A DNA stretch of 64,000 nt. Origin: Brevibacterium picturae (lineage in GTDB: Bacteria > Actinomycetota > Actinomycetes > Actinomycetales > Brevibacteriaceae). The notes beneath the pieces are model-generated. The model worked only from the letters and a program-made list of their open reading frames with translations, had not been told where the DNA came from and searched no databases. The stretch is taken from NCBI RefSeq assembly GCF_900105045.1, contig NZ_LT629739.1:1054001-1118000 (forward strand). Reading direction: 5' to 3'. Position 1 is the stretch's first letter; the number at the start of each line of letters is the position of its first letter. The position numbers were made by a program, and so were the translations under genes. Below are positions 18,850-26,524 of this stretch, piece by piece.

Positions 18850-19461
18850 ATGCCTTACCGCACCATCGCCGCCCCCACCGAAGCCGAGATCGAGATCAAG
18901 AAGTCACGCTTCATTGGTTTCGTCGCACCGGTCGCCGACGAGGCAGAGGCCAGGGAAGTCATCGCCGAGCGCAGGAACGCTCATCCGAAGGCGCGCCATC
19001 ACTGCACGGCGTTCGTCCTCGATCCCGATTCGCGCACACAGCGGTTCAGCGATGACGGTGAACCGGCGGGCACGGCCGGGGCACCGATCCTCGACGTCGT
19101 GACCGGTCATGGGCTGACCTTCGTCGTCGCGGTCGTGACCAGGTATTTCGGGGGAACTCTGCTGGGTGCGGGAGGACTCGTCCGCGCTTACGGCCAGGCC
19201 ACCTCGGCGGCGTTGGACACGGGTCGCGTCGTGACGAAGCATGAGTTGGTGCCCGTGCGCGCCGACGTCGACTACTCCCAGGCCAATGCGCTTCAGCGGG
19301 CCGCCGGGAACCGCGGATGGACGACGCGAGCTCAGTACGGCGCGCAGGTGGAGGTCGATATGATGACCCCCGTCGCCGAGGTGGACGCTGCCCTGGCGAT
19401 GTACGCAGACATCACCGCCGGACAGGCAGAACCGTCCGTCGGTGATGTCGAATGGGTGTGA
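18850..19461 (+). CDS. IMPACT/YigZ family protein
   Basis: The 203-residue protein has the UPF0029 N-terminal domain (IEIKKSRFIGFVAPV, RHHCTAFVLD) and the typical core FSDDGEPAGTAGAPIL followed by VTRYFGGTLLGAGGLVRAYG. The C-terminal DUF1949-like domain is present. The frame is open to a GTG at 18805, but ATG 18850 matches the family N-terminus MPYRTIAAP. Bacterial members are conserved and poorly characterised; the eukaryotic homologue IMPACT regulates GCN2. Confidence 0.9.
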   Translation: MPYRTIAAPTEAEIEIKKSRFIGFVAPVADEAEAREVIAERRNAHPKARHHCTAFVLDPDSRTQRFSDDGEPAGTAGAPILDVVTGHGLTFVVAVVTRYFGGTLLGAGGLVRAYGQATSAALDTGRVVTKHELVPVRADVDYSQANALQRAAGNRGWTTRAQYGAQVEVDMMTPVAEVDAALAMYADITAGQAEPSVGDVEWV

Positions 19462-19476
19462 TCAGTGCCGGACGCT

Positions 19477-19977
19477 TCAGTCCAGCGTTGCGATCTTCCC
19501 GACCTGAGCATTGGTCAACATGACGAGATCTTCGGGTCGGATCTCGATTTCGAGACCGCGCCGACCTGCAGAGACGAAGACCGAGGAGTGCTCGAGCGCA
19601 GTGCGGTCGATGACGACCGGAACAGCATGGCGCTGGCCGAACGGGGAAACCCCACCGACCGGGTAGCCGGTGCGACGCTCGGTCTCGGCCACGCCCGCCA
19701 ACTGAGCCTTCTTCGCTCCGCGTGCGGAGGACAGGCCCTTGAGGTCAAGCTGCCCGGATACGGGAACCAGAGCGGTGACGGGTGCGCCGTCGACCTGGAT
19801 CATGAGGGTCTTGAACACCTGGTCGGAGCCGACGCCGAGCTTATCGGCGGCCTCTGACCCGTAACGGCGGGTCCTCGGATCGTGATCGAAGCTGTGCAGG
19901 GTGTAATCGATGCCTGCCAGGTTGAGTACGCGGACGGCCGGGGTAGCCGCGCTTGTCGGTTTGGATGCCACTGTCAT
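19477..19977 (-). CDS. ybaK: YbaK/EbsC-type Cys-tRNA(Pro)/Cys-tRNA(Cys) deacylase
   Basis: The 166-residue protein starts at ATG 19977 (MTVASKPTSAATPAVRVLN). It has the family core RRYGSEAADKLGVGSDQVFKTLM, then LVPVSGQLDLKGLSSARGAKKAQLA and VGGVSPFGQRHAVPVVID. These include the invariant Lys and GGxSP motif used for hydrolysing Cys mischarged on tRNA-Pro. It is convergent with the IMPACT gene, 15 bp between stops. An upstream extension of the open frame lacks family similarity. Confidence 0.9.
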   Translation of the reverse strand: MTVASKPTSAATPAVRVLNLAGIDYTLHSFDHDPRTRRYGSEAADKLGVGSDQVFKTLMIQVDGAPVTALVPVSGQLDLKGLSSARGAKKAQLAGVAETERRTGYPVGGVSPFGQRHAVPVVIDRTALEHSSVFVSAGRRGLEIEIRPEDLVMLTNAQVGKIATLD

Positions 19978-20224
19978 ATGGGGGTCGTGCCTCCTGCCCG
20001 TAAATCGGCGGGGACACGCGGAACATTTCTGTCCGGGGGCTGTTGACCCCTGTGTTCCCGCGTCGATACGGACGGAATGTTGTATCGAGTGCTGATGGGT
20101 ACCCGCCCACAATAAGCGAAGTCGCGGCTCAAGCGCCAATCAATGACACACACTGAAGTGACAGATACCACCTACGACCTGGGGTGACGCCGGTGCTCAC
20201 GGTCGACTGCGGAGGTTGTAGAGC

Positions 20225-20572
20225 TCAGCCCCAGCCGATCTCGTGGAGACGCTCGTCATCGATTCCGTAGAAGTGCGCGATCTCGTGAACGATCGTGATG
20301 ACGATCTCGCTTCGCAGGTGGTCACGATCGTCGGCGAAGGCAATGAGGTTGTCACGGTAGAGGAAGATGTTGTCCGGCAGCTCGAGCCCGGAGTTGCCGC
20401 GCTCCCCCACAGGCGTCCCGTCGTAGAGTCCCAGCAGATGCGTGTTCCCATCCTCGGGCCGGTCTTCGACGAAGAGAGCAACATTGTCGAGCTCGTCGGT
20501 CACGCCCGCCGGAAGCTGGTCGAGTGCCTCATCGAGGATGACTTCGAACTCTTCTGCACTGAGGTCTTCCAT
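20225..20572 (-). CDS. small zincin-like metallopeptidase family protein (DUF1025)
   Basis: A 115-residue acidic protein with the zinc motif HEIAH (His96, His100), followed by FYGIDDERLHEIGW, which supplies the extra conserved residues of this actinobacterial family. No signal peptide is present, so it is cytoplasmic. Structures in the family show a minimal metalloprotease fold, but substrates are unknown. It lies between YbaK and the tRNA cluster and is transcribed away from the tRNAs. Confidence 0.85.
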   Translation of the reverse strand: MEDLSAEEFEVILDEALDQLPAGVTDELDNVALFVEDRPEDGNTHLLGLYDGTPVGERGNSGLELPDNIFLYRDNLIAFADDRDHLRSEIVITIVHEIAHFYGIDDERLHEIGWG

Positions 20573-20707
20573 GCCGCCAGCCTAACGGGGTGACCTTCGG
20601 GCGCGCTGAGGGCGTTGGCGGTGTCGGCACGGGGCGGCTGACTGAGGGGCTCGGCGGAGCGGGAGACAGCCGCAGAATCGGTGTGACCGAGGACACTCGA
20701 TATCGTT

Positions 20708-20737
20708 TTGCATTCTCCGAAACGGTTGGGATAAGCT
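20708..20737 (+). promoter_or_regulatory. possible promoter of the tRNA cluster
   Basis: TTGCAT (20708-20713) and TAAGCT (20732-20737) are separated by 18 bp and lie about 40 bp before tRNA-Glu. Both boxes are imperfect matches to the housekeeping consensus. Confidence 0.35.
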
Positions 20738-20775
20738 TAACGTCGTTGCCCCGGGGGAATCCGAGGACAACCTGG

Positions 20776-20848
<73 letters not shown>

Positions 20849-20903
20849 CGGTGTAGGATTGGAAAGTCCGACACCACAACGGATAGAATAGTTACACCAG
20901 TTA

Positions 20904-20977
20904 GGCCCTGTAGCGCAGTTGGTTAGCGCGCCGCCCTGTCACGGCGGAGGTCGCCGGTTCGAGTCCGGTCAGGGTCG
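20904..20977 (+). tRNA. tRNA-Asp (anticodon GTC)
   Basis: 74 bases with acceptor GGCCCTG/CAGGGTC, D-loop AGTTGGTTAGC, anticodon arm CCGCC-CTGTCAC-GGCGG, T arm GCCGGTTCGAGTCCGGT and discriminator G. It lies 55 bp after tRNA-Glu and is probably on the same transcript. Confidence 0.95.
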
Positions 20978-20983
20978 CGGAGC

Positions 20984-21018
20984 ACAAAGGCTCTTCTTCG
21001 GAAGGGCCTTTGTTTCTC
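20984..21018 (+). terminator. Rho-independent terminator after tRNA-Asp
   Basis: A 13-bp stem ACAAAGGCTCTTC / GAAGGGCCTTTGT, with one G-T pair and a TTCG loop, is followed by TTCTC. It ends the Glu-Asp transcript before tRNA-Phe. Confidence 0.8.
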
Positions 21019-21046
21019 TCAGCGTACTTCGGTATGTTGCCGGCCT

Positions 21047-21119
21047 GGCTCTGTAGCTCAGTTGGTAGAGCGTTCGACTGAAAATCGAAAGGTCACCGGA
21101 TCGACGCCGGTCGGAGCCA
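21047..21119 (+). tRNA. tRNA-Phe (anticodon GAA)
   Basis: 73 bases with acceptor GGCTCTG/CGGAGCC (one T-G), D-loop AGTTGGTAGA, anticodon arm TTCGA-CTGAAAA-TCGAA and discriminator A. The T-loop reads ATCGACG rather than TTCGANN, so position 54 is A. An integrase gene begins about 70 bp beyond and points back toward the tRNA, which suggests this tRNA is the integration target. Confidence 0.93.
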
Positions 21120-21122
21120 CGA

Positions 21123-21153
21123 AACCCCCGGGAAACCGGGGGTTTTCTTTTTC
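21123..21153 (+). terminator. Rho-independent terminator after tRNA-Phe
   Basis: AACCCCCGG-GAAA-CCGGGGGTT followed by TTCTTTTTCT is a classic 9-bp stem with a T-rich tail. It would end the tRNA-Phe transcript and insulate the adjacent integrase gene. Confidence 0.88.
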
Positions 21154-21187
21154 TAACAGTCAGTCACCCCGCATAAACCCCGCACTT

Positions 21188-22336
21188 TCAGATCAGCCCT
21201 TTAAGTTGATCCTGCATCACTGCACCAGCCCGGGTGCTGCCCTTGAGTGTATTCATGTAGACATCCTGGGTCATCGACGGGTTCGCATGGCCGAGGAAGG
21301 CCGCGATCTCGGTCGCCGACATCCCGGCACGGTCAAGCATCGTCGCCGCCGTCTTGCGGAACGAGTGGGTTGAAAGTTTCGGGTACCCCAGTGAGTCGCG
21401 AACGTCCCGAAGCTCACGCTGTGTGTTCGAGGGGTCCCGCAATGTGAGCACCGCGGTCGGGAAAAGCAACGTTGTGTCCGCCTTCAACCGCTCGTACCGG
21501 CGGCGCAGAAGGTCCATCGTTGGTCCAGGCAACGGAGTGACGCGCCAAGCCGCATCAGTCTTTGGCACCGTCTGCCGGACGATTCCCCGCCCTTTCACAC
21601 GAACGTTGGTCGCCACCACCTCTGCCGTGCCGGCGCTGAAGTCAATTGACGAAGCCTTCAAAGCGCAAGCCTCCCCTACCCTCCACCCCGACGCGACCAT
21701 GAAATCCAACAACTCGACGGTGTCCTGCTCAACGAGGGTGGGAGCCTGCCGAAGCTTTCCCATAAGGTCCGGAAGGTCGTCTGGAGAAACAGCGGCAGCT
21801 CCCTTCTTGCCCTTTGGCTGGGCAATCCGCTCTACATCACGCACCGGGTTACGAGAAATGGCTCCGTTGCTCACCGCCAGCGACATCATTCCACTCAGCG
21901 TGGACCTGCAATTCTTCGTCGCCCCATGACCAGACTCTTTGTGCACTGTGTTGAGGAACTTCTGCAACCGGTCCGGCTTTGCCTCGGCAATGGTGAGGTC
22001 GCCAATCCTGGGAATGATATGCGCAGTGACGGCGTAGCCGTAGGTCTCAAGGGTGCCTTCGGAGCGTTCCAGGCCACGCTTATGCTCGAGGAACATCTGG
22101 CCAAGAATCCGTAGTGGCGTCGTCGGCCTCAGTTCGCCACCACGGCCAGCTTCGATGGTGAGAAGCGACTGCTTCAAGAAGGACTCTGCTTTGGGTTTGG
22201 TGGTGCCGTACTTCTCGACCTGTCTGGCCTTGCCATCGGCAAACCTGTAGCGGGTTCGTGCCCGCCATTTGCCTGGCCGCAGCTCAGTCACGTTGATCGT
22301 GCCATAGGTTCCAATGCTCTGACGAGGACGCCCCAT
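21188..22336 (-). CDS. int: tyrosine site-specific integrase
   Basis: The 382-residue integrase has an N-terminal AP2-like/SAM-like DNA-binding region and a C-terminal catalytic domain with all active-site groups: Arg in ASGWRVGEACAL, HxxR in HSFRKTAATML, His in LGHANPSMTQ and the Tyr nucleophile in DVYMN. It would catalyse integration into and, with an excisionase, excision from the tRNA-Phe site. Its ATG overlaps the stop of the XRE regulator by one base, so the two are translationally coupled. Confidence 0.92.
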   Translation of the reverse strand: MGRPRQSIGTYGTINVTELRPGKWRARTRYRFADGKARQVEKYGTTKPKAESFLKQSLLTIEAGRGGELRPTTPLRILGQMFLEHKRGLERSEGTLETYGYAVTAHIIPRIGDLTIAEAKPDRLQKFLNTVHKESGHGATKNCRSTLSGMMSLAVSNGAISRNPVRDVERIAQPKGKKGAAAVSPDDLPDLMGKLRQAPTLVEQDTVELLDFMVASGWRVGEACALKASSIDFSAGTAEVVATNVRVKGRGIVRQTVPKTDAAWRVTPLPGPTMDLLRRRYERLKADTTLLFPTAVLTLRDPSNTQRELRDVRDSLGYPKLSTHSFRKTAATMLDRAGMSATEIAAFLGHANPSMTQDVYMNTLKGSTRAGAVMQDQLKGLI

Positions 22337-23127
22337 CAGCGATCCTCTTCCAGGGCAGCACGGATCTCCTCGACGAGCACACGCGTGACCCGTCCTCGGG
22401 CCTGTGGCGTGCTATCTGGGCCGACGCGGCGGGCCGACTCGCCTTCGAGTGTTCGACCCCAGAGCTCTTCGGCCATTTGCTTGAGGTCGTCCGGATCCAT
22501 CTCCAGCTTCTTGGCCGCGCGCTGTTCGGCTTGACTCGGAGGCAGGACGTCCTCCGCGTCCCAATCAGGCTCTGGCGGCATCTGGTACTCATCGACCAAC
22601 TGAGCGTGAGCACTTGCGATCTCCGCGGCTGACAGCGGAGCTCCCCCTCGACGACGAACAGCCTCTTCGACCTCGTCATCGACGACGAATTCTCGTTGAC
22701 GGTCTTTCAAACGCTTGCTCCCAACCTCGTCGCCCGAAGCTGGCCCAAATGGACCATCGATTACGGGGGCAGTGTCGGCCGCAGTCAACTCCACCTTTGA
22801 GCCAGTGAGGGCCCGTGCGACGAAAGACCTCTTCACCGGGTGCTCAGAACGGCCCACACACGGGCGGTCAAACTCCTCGGCGTCTCCGAGCAAGTCATCA
22901 AGCGTGAGTGACCTATCGCTGAGCTCCCCGAGCACAAGGGCGAGGGTCAACATGGTCGGCAGCGTCGGCGAGGCCTTCCCTCCCTCGATGGCCTGGACGC
23001 TAGAGAGACTCCAAGTGGCTCCATGTTCTCGTCCGCGACGGGCGACTGCCTCCAACGTGAGGGCGTGGTCCCGTCGATAGGTACGAACAAATTCTCCGAT
23101 GGCGCTTGCGTAGGTCTTTGCTTCCAT
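22336..23127 (-). CDS. XRE-family transcriptional regulator
   Basis: A 263-residue protein. Residues 10-65 form a Cro/CI-type helix-turn-helix (GEFVRTYRRDHALTLEAVARRG then SLSSVQAIEGGKASP). The rest is acidic and without recognised domain. It is divergent from the excisionase gene and co-transcribed with the integrase, which suggests control of the choice between integration and excision. The 85-bp gap to the excisionase start, which includes GTTGATCACAAG, probably holds the operator. Confidence 0.8.
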   Translation of the reverse strand: MEAKTYASAIGEFVRTYRRDHALTLEAVARRGREHGATWSLSSVQAIEGGKASPTLPTMLTLALVLGELSDRSLTLDDLLGDAEEFDRPCVGRSEHPVKRSFVARALTGSKVELTAADTAPVIDGPFGPASGDEVGSKRLKDRQREFVVDDEVEEAVRRRGGAPLSAAEIASAHAQLVDEYQMPPEPDWDAEDVLPPSQAEQRAAKKLEMDPDDLKQMAEELWGRTLEGESARRVGPDSTPQARGRVTRVLVEEIRAALEEDR

Positions 23128-23212
23128 ATGCCACAGACTACCAGCAACTCGTAACCTGTGCTAACGTTGATCACAAGCTACAGAAACCTGGTATTAATGT
23201 GAGGTGAGGAAG

Positions 23213-23425
23213 ATGAACGAAGATCACGCAGCAGACAACGCTCTGCTCGACGCTAAGTCCCTGTCGGCCCAGACGGGCATGTCTGTCTCGACGATCTACA
23301 GAAAGCGCTCGAACGGAGAGTCACTGCCCCGGGCGGTCAAGTTCGGGAGTGCGGTGCGTTGGAGGCAGTCAGATGTCGATGCCTGGGTCGAGGCACACCT
23401 TGAGCCCGCCGAGGGGGTGGCGTAA
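23213..23425 (+). CDS. AlpA/HTH_17-type excisionase
   Basis: A 70-residue winged-helix protein with DAKSLSAQTGMSVSTIYRKR, then LPRAVKFGSAVRWRQSDVDAW, the standard AlpA/Xis DNA-binding fold. ATG 23213 is preferred over GTG 23204 because GAGG at 23201-23204 then has proper spacing. Such proteins bend DNA at attachment sites to direct excision, and some also activate integrase expression. Confidence 0.85.
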   Translation: MNEDHAADNALLDAKSLSAQTGMSVSTIYRKRSNGESLPRAVKFGSAVRWRQSDVDAWVEAHLEPAEGVA

Positions 23426-23513
23426 TGAAGCCTGGGACCTCGACAGCCAACCGTTGCTCCATTCGTGGCAGCGGGCACCCGGGGCCGCGCGATAACAGCG
23501 CATCGCCCCTGGC

Positions 23514-23605
23514 TGTACCACGTGTACCACGTCCGTGGAACACCACGTGGTACAACGTTTCCGCTGGTCAGCGCAGGCGTGTACCGCCGTTCCGCGTGTA
23601 CCACG
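23514..23605. repeat. TGTACCACG iteron cluster
   Basis: TGTACCACG occurs at 23514-23522 and 23523-23531 in direct tandem, inverted at 23546-23554 and direct again at 23597-23605, with a variant TGTACCGCC at 23580. The tandem pair and inverted copy form a large dyad around GTCCGTGGAACAC. The cluster lies in the 430-bp gap between the excisionase and rep genes and is a likely protein-binding control or origin region. Confidence 0.75.
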
Positions 23606-23648
23606 TGATTTCTGGTTCATTGTGGCTTAAGCACTCGAATACTTTGGC

Positions 23649-23840
23649 TGCACCCTTGCACCCTGAAACAGGAATGTGTTCTTCATTTCCCTCTTCTTTT
23701 GAGCGTCTTTGCAGGTCACACTGCATTTACCTGACGCGTGCAGACATCTGGAACTCGGCTTCAAGTTGGGTGCAAACGGACCTGCACCCCGCACCCCAGG
23801 GTGCAGACTTTGGCCACGCACGAACCTCGAACCTGCACCC
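23649..23840. repeat. TGCACCC iteron cluster upstream of rep
   Basis: The heptamer TGCACCC occurs at 23649, 23657, 23783 and 23834, and its complement GGGTGCA at 23768 and 23799: six copies in about 190 bp, with further GCACCCC partial copies. The last lies 19 bp before the rep ATG. Density and placement suggest a replication origin or Rep-autoregulation site. The 9-base and 7-base families are spatially separate. Confidence 0.75.
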
Positions 23841-23858
23841 TCTGACTGGAGGTGCCTG

Positions 23859-25223
23859 ATGCGCAAGATGAAGCCGAAGGAAACGGCCCGCATCATCATG
23901 GTGGTCATCCCCACTGCCCGGTTGTCCGGTACTGCCGCAACTCAGCAATCGACTCTCATCGCGAACCTGACCGAGCGTGCACAGGTAAAGGCATGGGCTC
24001 TCGCCCTGCATGATCAGGACGATCCTGCCGCTGGCGGTTCGGGCGCATCCGGATCTCACTGGCAGATCGTTCTGCAGACCGCCAAGGATCTCCCTGCATC
24101 ACGGTTCGAGTCATGGTTCTCCCGCTGTGAACCCGTCCGAAAGCTCGAAGGGGGTCACGACGGCTTCCTGGACGGTGTCCTGTACCTCACCCATGAGAAT
24201 CACCCGGAAAAGGCCCAGTACCCCAGGTCGGCGATTGTCGCTTCACCCGGGTTGGACTGGGAAGCGGGGCTTCGGTCTCGTGAGCTCAAGGCGGAGGCTC
24301 GCAGCGGCGGCAAGGGACGCAATAAGGCCATCGCAGGTGTTCTCGACGGTCAGCTGTCTGCCATGGACGCGCGCCGTCGTGGCGTGAGCAATGATCGTGC
24401 CGTCCGGATCGCTCGGCACCAGTACCTTGCCGGTCTTGGTTCTGAGGAACTTCCTCCTGTCCGAGTCAACTTCTATCTCGAGTTGCCCTCGACTCAGCAC
24501 CCCAGCGGTCTGCGCCTGGCGGAGGCACTGGCGCGAACGCTCTCGGCCGATCGCCGGATGTTCCGGTTGGTCGGTTCCAACGTCGATGACTACGACGGCG
24601 AGGACGTTCTGCTGATGTCGAGCAGTTTGGAGAGCTGGGGTGAGTCACTCTACGGAATGAGGATGTGGCACAAGTCGGGTCGCCTTGGCGGAGTGCGAGA
24701 AATGCTCGCTGTGCTCGGTGCCACCCCTGCGCCACACACACTGCCGACCAAGTACGGGCCCACGCAGTTGATCCACCGGCACACGGTGATCATCGGCACC
24801 GAGCCGTTTGCTGAGTTCCGCGGTGAGCTGGAGAAAGCGTATGAGAAGGTCATCGCTTCTGATGCACGTGAGCAGTCCTTCCTGTCGCTACCCGTGGTCG
24901 TGCCGGTCGAAGCGAACGAGTTCTCGATTCAGGCGTCGACTCGATTCGCCCTTGGCCGCGGAGAATTGGATCAGTTCGTCGAGGTCGAGCGCGTCCGTCT
25001 CGGGATCGCCGAGGCGCTCGAGCGCGCCCGCCTCGTGGAGCCGGAAAAGCGCTCGCATGTCGTTCGTGAAATCGAGCAGCGACAGACCGAGCCCATCCAT
25101 GCGGTCGGCACCAGGGTCGCCAGCGGAATGGTCGACAACCAGGTGCTCAGCGCCGACGAGGTGCTTACCGAGTTTGCTGACCTGGGCCAGCCCGTCGTGG
25201 CGATCGAAAGAAATGCATCATGA
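23859..25223 (+). CDS. Rep_2-like plasmid replication initiator
   Basis: The 454-residue protein begins at ATG 23859 after CTGGAGGTGCCTG. Residues 45-125 resemble a HUH/Rep_2 nickase domain: ALHDQDDP, SHWQIVLQTAK, and YLTHENHPEKAQYP. The C-terminal half has DDYDGEDVLLMSS and LPTKYGPTQLIHRHTVIIGT, reminiscent of the helicase-like domain of Rep proteins. No canonical Walker A is evident. The upstream iterons and downstream relaxase fit an element with rolling-circle replication ability. The stop overlaps the next ATG (ATGA). Confidence 0.75.
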   Translation: MRKMKPKETARIIMVVIPTARLSGTAATQQSTLIANLTERAQVKAWALALHDQDDPAAGGSGASGSHWQIVLQTAKDLPASRFESWFSRCEPVRKLEGGHDGFLDGVLYLTHENHPEKAQYPRSAIVASPGLDWEAGLRSRELKAEARSGGKGRNKAIAGVLDGQLSAMDARRRGVSNDRAVRIARHQYLAGLGSEELPPVRVNFYLELPSTQHPSGLRLAEALARTLSADRRMFRLVGSNVDDYDGEDVLLMSSSLESWGESLYGMRMWHKSGRLGGVREMLAVLGATPAPHTLPTKYGPTQLIHRHTVIIGTEPFAEFRGELEKAYEKVIASDAREQSFLSLPVVVPVEANEFSIQASTRFALGRGELDQFVEVERVRLGIAEALERARLVEPEKRSHVVREIEQRQTEPIHAVGTRVASGMVDNQVLSADEVLTEFADLGQPVVAIERNAS

Positions 25224-25807
25224 CTAACTTCAACGACAAGAGAGCCTCAGAGGATTCTGACGCCCGCGACGACTCTTTCAGTGCACTGGCCGAGCGCGAG
25301 GTAGCGGATTGGCCGCGTCTCACCGCTGAGCAGGGCACTGTACTCGCGAACTTCCTTAGTCTGACCTCTAAGTCGGCCGAGGTGGAGGACCCGGTGAATC
25401 CCCACAATAAGCATGAAAACACGACGCATGGTCCAGACGAGCGCATCGGCCACCTCCGTGCATGGGCACGTGGCGATCTCGCACTGGAGGCCTCCGTCGA
25501 GCTGCTCATCGGTGCCCTCAACGGCAGCCTGCTGGACGGCCCCTGGATCAGTCGGGATGAACAGGGCCACTGGTACTTCTACACGAAGCACACTGTGGCT
25601 GAGAGTGGACACCTGAGCGGCGGGGAGAGACGTGTGCTGGCCATCGCCACGAGCCTCGCTGACATTGATCTACCAGTCGACCTTAGCAACGCCATTACGG
25701 GCCTCGACTCTGTCGAGCTGCGACTTGTGCTGCAAGCACTTGATCACGCCGGTGGCGGCACGGGGGCTCTCGGCCGACTCGAACGGAACCCCAATGAGCC
25801 GCGATAG
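25220..25807 (+). CDS. hypothetical protein of the mobilizable element
   Basis: A 195-residue hydrophilic, acidic protein, translationally coupled to rep by an ATGA overlap. No family is recognised. It has RLTAEQGTVLANFLSL near the N-terminus, a central helical region HLRAWARGDLALEASVELLIGALNG and DGPWISRDEQGHWYFYTK. No signal peptide or membrane segment is visible. Coupling suggests a replication or copy-control accessory role, which is inference. Confidence 0.6.
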   Translation: MTNFNDKRASEDSDARDDSFSALAEREVADWPRLTAEQGTVLANFLSLTSKSAEVEDPVNPHNKHENTTHGPDERIGHLRAWARGDLALEASVELLIGALNGSLLDGPWISRDEQGHWYFYTKHTVAESGHLSGGERRVLAIATSLADIDLPVDLSNAITGLDSVELRLVLQALDHAGGGTGALGRLERNPNEPR

Positions 25808-25815
25808 GGACACCC

Positions 25816-25975
25816 GTGAGACCTCGAACAGGCCACAAGAACAAGATGAGCTGGCGGGTCCGGCTGATGTCCGAAGATCGTCTCTCGAGGGTACTTTGAG
25901 AGGCCCGAGTGAGACCTCGATTCGTCCACTGGAACTGAGGGGCAATTCCCGCGTCCTGCAGACGTCCCTTTTGAG
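25816..25975. repeat. short direct repeats in the rep-mob intergenic region
   Basis: GTGAGACCTCGA occurs at 25816-25827 and 25909-25920, 93 bp apart. GTCCCTTTTGAG at 25964-25975 recurs at 28877-28888, just after the gene that follows the serine recombinase. These could be recombinase or nicking-protein sites, or relics of a duplication. Confidence 0.5.
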
Positions 25976-26347
25976 CACGCAGGAAGGCCATGATGAGCCC
26001 TCGTTCAGTCCACGGCCAGTTCAAGGGGTCAGGGTCATGCCCTGGTTGCCGCTGATTGGTCGTTCCAGGCTCCAGTCGGAACGGTCGAAGGCATCACGGG
26101 TGCCGCCAACAGTGCTCGCTTCCTTCGACAGTTGGCACGTGTTGCGTTCCACACAGGCGCATCGTTCAACTGCGACTGGAGTTCGGCAAATGACTTGGTC
26201 GCGCACGTCGCCGTGCCGCAATCGCCGTCCCAGTGGGGCGGCGATGAAGGCACCGTGCTGCTCGGTTCTTCGCTGTTTGCCCGCGCAGCGGCTCCCGGAG
26301 GGCCCCGGACAACTGGAGCGCAGCGGAAGTTGTCTTACGGGGTTAAT

Positions 26348-26431
26348 ACATTTTCTTGTCCGGCCACTCCGAGGCCCACTTCGTCTCACATCAACGAAGA
26401 AATGGGCAGGAGTGGCCGGACAAGAGAATGT
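26348..26431. other. candidate origin of transfer: long inverted repeat
   Basis: A 23-bp inverted repeat with one mismatch runs from 26348-26370 (ACATTTTCTTGTCCGGCCAC and three more bases) to 26409-26431. Inside the loop, GCCCACTTCGT and ACGAAGAAATGGGC pair again with a small gap. It lies 93 bp before the relaxase ATG in a 717-bp gene-free stretch. A further GACAACT/AGTTGTC repeat is at 26308-26334. Position and geometry fit an oriT; the nick site cannot be named. Confidence 0.6.
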
Positions 26432-26524
26432 GTCGGCTCGAGATGTGCGGGGCTGCGAAGCAGGAGGGGTCCCCGCCCATCGTGAGTCGGTTTTCACCAA
26501 AGCACACGATTGAGGAGTGAAGTG

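Noticed and set aside
23514..23840. CRISPR array
   Set aside because: Repeats are only 7-9 bp, irregularly spaced and in both orientations, with no cas genes.
25632..26513. 293-codon frame in the rep-mob gap
   Set aside because: Composition is unlike a protein (Ser, Arg, Thr runs) and it covers the repeats and the candidate oriT; treated as non-coding.
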